NCBI RefSeq assembly: GCF_023230885.1
Contig: NZ_JALNWM010000152.1
Location: 1-8,390, forward strand
Direction of reading: 5' to 3'
Source: Desulfocurvus sp.
GTDB lineage: Bacteria; Desulfobacterota; Desulfovibrionia; Desulfovibrionales; Desulfovibrionaceae
DNA length: 8,390 nt
The position numbers and the translations under genes were made by a program. Below the pieces are notes generated by a model that searched no databases, had not been told where the DNA came from, and worked only from the letters and a program-made list of their open reading frames with translations. Of the stretch, positions 6,166 through 8,390 are shown one piece after another (the stretch's first letter is position 1; each line of letters begins with the position of its first letter).

Positions 6166-6851
6166 AGGAACAGCGGCGGCTCCACCCCAAGGCCGGAGCC
6201 GCCGTTTTTCATGGCCTCGGCCAGTACCAGCCGAGCCGGTGCCCCGGCCCGCGGGTGGACGAACCGCAGGCGCTTGGGCGTCAGCCGCGCGGCGGCAAGG
6301 TCGGCCAGCAGGGCGTCCAGGCGCTCGGCCAGGCCGATGAAGCAGGCCCGGCGGCGGTTGCCCAGCAGGTAGGCCGCCGCGCGGGCGAAGTCCGCCGTGG
6401 TCGCCCCGGCCTGGAAGCGCGCGGCGTCGCGGCCCGGGTCGGGGCAGCGGCGGCCCGTGCCCGGCTGGCGGTAGGGCGGATTGCAGACCACAAGCTCCAC
6501 GCTCTCGGGGCCCAGCTCCGGATGGGCGCGCACGGCGGTCACGTCGGCCAGCAGCGCCCGGCAGCGCGGCCCGAACCCCAGGCGCGCGGCGTTCTCCTGC
6601 GCGCAGGCGACCATCTCGGGGTTGTTGTCCAGCCCGAGAACCTCCAGCGGCCCTTGCGGCGCGCGCAGCAGCAGCGCCAGCCCGACCACCCCGCAGCCGC
6701 AGCCCAGGTCCGCCGCCCGGCCCGCGCCGCGCAGGTCCGCGAAGTCGGCCAGCAGCAGGGCGTCCAGGGAAAAACGGAACCCGCGCCCGGGCTGGGCCAG
6801 CCCGCGCGGAAAATGGGCCCGCGCCGCAGCCGTGTCGTGCGGGGCGGCCAC
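6159..6851 (-). CDS. TrmN6/COG4123-type SAM-dependent methyltransferase
   Basis: This 230-residue class I methyltransferase resembles the COG4123 family, whose E. coli member TrmN6 (YfiC) makes m6A37 in tRNA1(Val). The N-terminal GFRFSLDALLLADF (24-37) is the family signature. Motif I is ADLGCGCGVVGL (47-58), the acidic SAM contact is in LGLDNNPEM (72-80), and motif IV is CNPPY (123-127), the NPPY of N6-adenine and glutamine methyltransferases. FIGLAERLDALLADL (171-185) and RLRFVHPR (194-201) match the C-terminal part. The start is GTG (6851-6849) with GGAG 8 nt upstream; that Shine-Dalgarno lies in the last codons of serB, whose stop is 5 nt before this start, so coupled translation is likely. 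Its C-terminal codons double as the trmI terminator. The exact substrate is not certain: the tRNA assignment is from family, and PrmC-like roles are less likely. Confidence 0.85.
   Translation of the reverse strand: MAAPHDTAAARAHFPRGLAQPGRGFRFSLDALLLADFADLRGAGRAADLGCGCGVVGLALLLRAPQGPLEVLGLDNNPEMVACAQENAARLGFGPRCRALLADVTAVRAHPELGPESVELVVCNPPYRQPGTGRRCPDPGRDAARFQAGATTADFARAAAYLLGNRRRACFIGLAERLDALLADLAAARLTPKRLRFVHPRAGAPARLVLAEAMKNGGSGLGVEPPLFLE
6174..6209 (+). terminator. Strong intrinsic terminator of trmI, inside the convergent gene
   Basis: A perfect 10-bp stem, CGGCGGCTCC (6174-6183) with GGAGCCGCCG (6195-6204), encloses an 11-nt loop and is followed at once by TTTTT (6205-6209). It lies 37 bases after the trmI stop in the correct orientation. 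On the minus strand the same bases encode the end of the TrmN6-like methyltransferase (about residues 214-225) and the hairpin has no T-tract downstream, so it should act on trmI transcripts only. Confidence 0.85.
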
Positions 6852-6856
6852 GGCCG

Positions 6857-8071
6857 CTACTCCAGGGCCTCGCGGTCGCGCAGCCCCAGCAGGTAGAGGA
6901 TGCCGTCCAGGCCCATGGTCGAGATGGCCTGCTTGGCGCCCTTCTTGACGATGGGCTTGGCGTGGAAGGCGATGCCCAGGCCAGCCTTGCCGAGCATGGG
7001 CAGATCGTTGGCGCCGTCGCCCACGGCCACGGCCTGTTGCAGATCGATGCCCTCGCGGCGGGCGATCTCCTCCAGCAGGGCGGCCTTGCGCGCGCCGTCC
7101 ACGATTTCGCCCGTCACGCGGCCGGTGAGCAGGCCGTCCTGGATCTCAAGCTCGTTGGCGTACACATAGTCCACCCCCAGGTGCTCCTTGAGCCGCGCCC
7201 CGAAATAGGTGAACCCGCCCGAAAGGATGGCCACCTTGTAGCCGAGCTTTTTCAGGTTGCCCACCAGGCGCTCGGCGCCCTCGGTCATGGGGATGGCCCG
7301 GGCGACCTCCTCCAGGACCGTGGCCGGCAGCCCGCGCAGCAAAGAGACCCGGCGGATCAGGCTGCCCTTGAAGTCCAGCTCGCCGCGCATGGCCGCCTCG
7401 GTGATGCGCGAAACCTCGTCCACCACCCCGGCCCGGCGCGCCAGCTCGTCGATGACCTCGGCCTGGATCAGGGTCGAGTCCATGTCGAAGGCGATGAGAC
7501 GGCGGTTGCGGCGGTAGACGTTGTCCTCCTGGAAGGCGATGTCCAGGCCCAGCTCCTGGGAGATGGCCATGAACGACGAGCGCAGGGCCTCGCTGTCCGT
7601 GGCCTCGCCGCGCACGGTGAACTCCACGCAGGCCCGGCCCGTGCGCGGCGGGTTGGCCAGCGAGATGCGCCCCGACAGGCGCGACACCGAGTCGATGTTC
7701 AACCCGTTGGCGTTGAGGGTGCCCGAGACGCGGGCGATCATGTCCGCGCCGATCTCGCGGGCCAGCAGGGTCACGATGTGCCGCTTGCGGCCCTGGGCCG
7801 CGACCCATGCCTCGTGCCGCTCCAGCGGCACCGGTACGAACTTGAGCTTCACCCCCATCTCGTTGGCGCCGTAGAGCAGGTCCTTGAGGATCGGCGCCAT
7901 GCCGTAGCGCGCGGGCACCTCGATGATCAGCGCCAGCGACAGGGTGTCGTGCACCGCCGCCTGGCCGATGTCCAGGATGCGGACCTCGTAGTCCGCCAGG
8001 ATGGAGGTGATGTGGTGCATGATGCCCGGCTTGTCCTCGCCGGAAATCTTGATCAGGAAAATCTCGGACAT
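6857..8071 (-). CDS. serB: Phosphoserine phosphatase SerB with tandem ACT domains
   Basis: This 404-residue enzyme hydrolyses O-phosphoserine to serine, the last step of the phosphorylated serine pathway, in the cytoplasm. Two ACT-type domains come first, about 4-80 (IKISGEDKPGIMHHITSIL) and about 97-180 (RHIVTLLAREIGADMIARVSG). Such domains often bind serine or another amino acid and control activity. The HAD phosphatase domain (about 190-395) has motif I FDMDST (195-200, D196 nucleophile, D198 acid/base), E205 in the substrate cap, motif II SGG (284-286), a motif III Lys near K329, and motif IV GDGANDLPML (351-360). All catalytic residues are present. The ATG at 8071 matches the first ACT strand and has GGGAG 9 nt upstream (minus strand, 8085-8081). 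The open frame runs on upstream to 8362 but only through repeat-rich, low-complexity sequence. It is followed after 5 nt by the methyltransferase gene, forming a two-gene operon. Confidence 0.95.
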   Translation of the reverse strand: MSEIFLIKISGEDKPGIMHHITSILADYEVRILDIGQAAVHDTLSLALIIEVPARYGMAPILKDLLYGANEMGVKLKFVPVPLERHEAWVAAQGRKRHIVTLLAREIGADMIARVSGTLNANGLNIDSVSRLSGRISLANPPRTGRACVEFTVRGEATDSEALRSSFMAISQELGLDIAFQEDNVYRRNRRLIAFDMDSTLIQAEVIDELARRAGVVDEVSRITEAAMRGELDFKGSLIRRVSLLRGLPATVLEEVARAIPMTEGAERLVGNLKKLGYKVAILSGGFTYFGARLKEHLGVDYVYANELEIQDGLLTGRVTGEIVDGARKAALLEEIARREGIDLQQAVAVGDGANDLPMLGKAGLGIAFHAKPIVKKGAKQAISTMGLDGILYLLGLRDREALE

Positions 8072-8095
8072 GCGGCGTCGCTCCCGTTTCGCAGC

Positions 8096-8124
8096 CTTGT
8101 ACCCCAAAGCGCGCCGGGACGGAA
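8096..8124 (-). promoter_or_regulatory. Very tentative promoter for serB
   Basis: On the minus strand TACAAG (8101-8096) resembles a -10 element and lies 17 nt from TTCCGT (8124-8119), a poor -35. Transcription would start near 8090, just upstream of the GGGAG ribosome site. This is the most A/T-rich piece of the spacer near serB, which is the main reason to list it. Confidence 0.22.
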
Positions 8125-8180
8125 GCGCCGGAAGGGGCCTGCGGGCGGGGCCGGGCCGGGCGTGGAGGGGGGATGGTGCC

Positions 8181-8248
8181 TCCGGCGGCCAGGGCTCCGC
8201 CCTGGACCCGGCAGGGGTTGTCACCCCTGCACCCCGCATGCCGCCGGA
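8181..8248. repeat. Cluster of nested hairpins upstream of serB
   Basis: Two perfect hairpins stand in tandem: CCAGGGC-TCC-GCCCTGG (8189-8205, 7-bp stem) and GCAGGGGT-TGTC-ACCCCTGC (8211-8230, 8-bp stem). They are enclosed by TCCGGCGG (8181-8188) and its complement CCGCCGGA (8241-8248), which could close a multibranched structure. Wording such as GCCTCCGGCGGCCAGGG is, from memory, a recurrent intergenic motif in Desulfovibrio genomes, so this may be one copy of a dispersed element. Confidence 0.6.
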
Positions 8249-8299
8249 CAGCCGGGCCCCCGCGCGGCCGTGCCGCGCGGGGGCCCGGCTGTCCGGCGG
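8241..8299. repeat. Perfect 28-bp inverted repeat with a 3-nt loop
   Basis: Bases 8241-8268 are the exact reverse complement of 8272-8299, separated by CGT (8269-8271). The 59-nt hairpin is almost entirely G:C and would be extremely stable in RNA or extruded DNA. No T-tract follows on either strand, so it is not a standard intrinsic terminator. It lies about 170-230 bp upstream of the serB start in the gene-free spacer. It could be a transcription barrier, a REP-like dispersed element or a structured RNA. Confidence 0.85.
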
Positions 8300-8354
8300 G
8301 GTGGCGATTGGGCGTGGGCAGCCGGGGCCTGCGCCCCAGTCCGGAGACGCCCGG

Positions 8355-8382
8355 CCCCCCAATGAAAAAGGTCTTTTGGGGG
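8355..8382. terminator. Bulged C/A-G/T hairpin at the right edge, possible terminator
   Basis: AAAAG (8366-8370) pairs with CTTTT (8373-8377) around a GT loop, and the flanking C-run (8355-8360) pairs with GGGGG (8378-8382) after a bulge of about five bases on the left. The shape resembles the terminal hairpins common after Desulfovibrio genes. It could end a leftward gene lying beyond the right edge. Direction and function are not decidable without that flank. Confidence 0.3.
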
Positions 8383-8390
8383 AAAGGGGA

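Larger units (their letters stand above)
8072..8390. other. Gene-free spacer upstream of serB
   Basis: This stretch of about 320 bases carries the serB ribosome site and possible promoter, the hairpin cluster, the 28-bp inverted repeat and the edge hairpin. Frames open across it on both strands, but the translations are Pro/Arg/Gly/Ala low complexity produced by the G+C-rich repeats and show no protein motif. I see no coding gene, tRNA or mobile-element end. Confidence 0.65.

Noticed and set aside
8072..8362. N-terminal extension of SerB by 97 codons
   Set aside because: The upstream frame encodes Pro/Ala/Arg/Gly-rich residues read through hairpin repeats. The ATG at 8071 has a ribosome site and matches the beginning of the first ACT domain.
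6962..8365. Long rightward open frame (467 codons) opposite serB
   Set aside because: Its His/Gln/Val/Gly-rich translation mirrors serB codons and has no motif. serB is unambiguous on the other strand.
1..8390. CRISPR array, transposon, tRNA/rRNA gene or defence system
   Set aside because: I looked for regularly spaced repeats, terminal inverted repeats with a transposase, tRNA-like segments and nuclease or toxin modules. None was found. The inverted repeats upstream of serB have no associated coding element.

Overview
The window is about 70% G+C and looks like a chromosomal core segment of a high-GC deltaproteobacterial sulfate reducer, most likely Desulfovibrionales. Three things point there: the N-terminus of a flagellin (MSLVINHNLMATNAARNL) at the left edge, a QueH-type epoxyqueuosine reductase beside an RNase E/G, and GC-rich hairpin-bearing spacers of the kind I associate with Desulfovibrio. 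This placement is inferred from protein style and composition, not from a search.

Layout from left to right. Bases 1-59 are the 5' end of a leftward flagellin gene, with a strong Shine-Dalgarno (SD) and a candidate sigma-28 promoter. Bases 160-422 are a GC-rich spacer in which I see no gene. A leftward cluster follows; listed in transcription order (right to left) it is a radical SAM protein with a C-terminal winged helix (5136-4135), RNase E/G (4040-2586), queH (2559-1969), a 128-residue membrane protein (1972-1586, overlapping queH by ATGA) and hemW (1568-423). A 97-bp divergent spacer (5137-5233) holding a perfect 13-bp palindrome separates this cluster from a rightward trmI-type tRNA m1A58 methyltransferase (5234-6136). 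trmI converges on a second leftward pair, serB (8071-6857) followed by a TrmN6/COG4123-type methyltransferase (6851-6159). The strong terminator of trmI lies inside the last codons of that convergent methyltransferase. Bases 8072-8390 are a gene-free spacer with nested inverted repeats, including a perfect 28-bp-stem hairpin.

Functionally this is mostly RNA maturation (QueH, TrmI, the TrmN6-like enzyme, RNase E/G) plus iron-sulfur or heme chemistry (HemW, the radical SAM protein) and serine synthesis (SerB). I do not see a defence system, mobile element, CRISPR array, RNA gene or metabolic novelty. The least explained items are the radical SAM/winged-helix protein, the small membrane protein coupled to queH, the 13-bp palindrome and the alternative-hairpin spacer upstream of serB.
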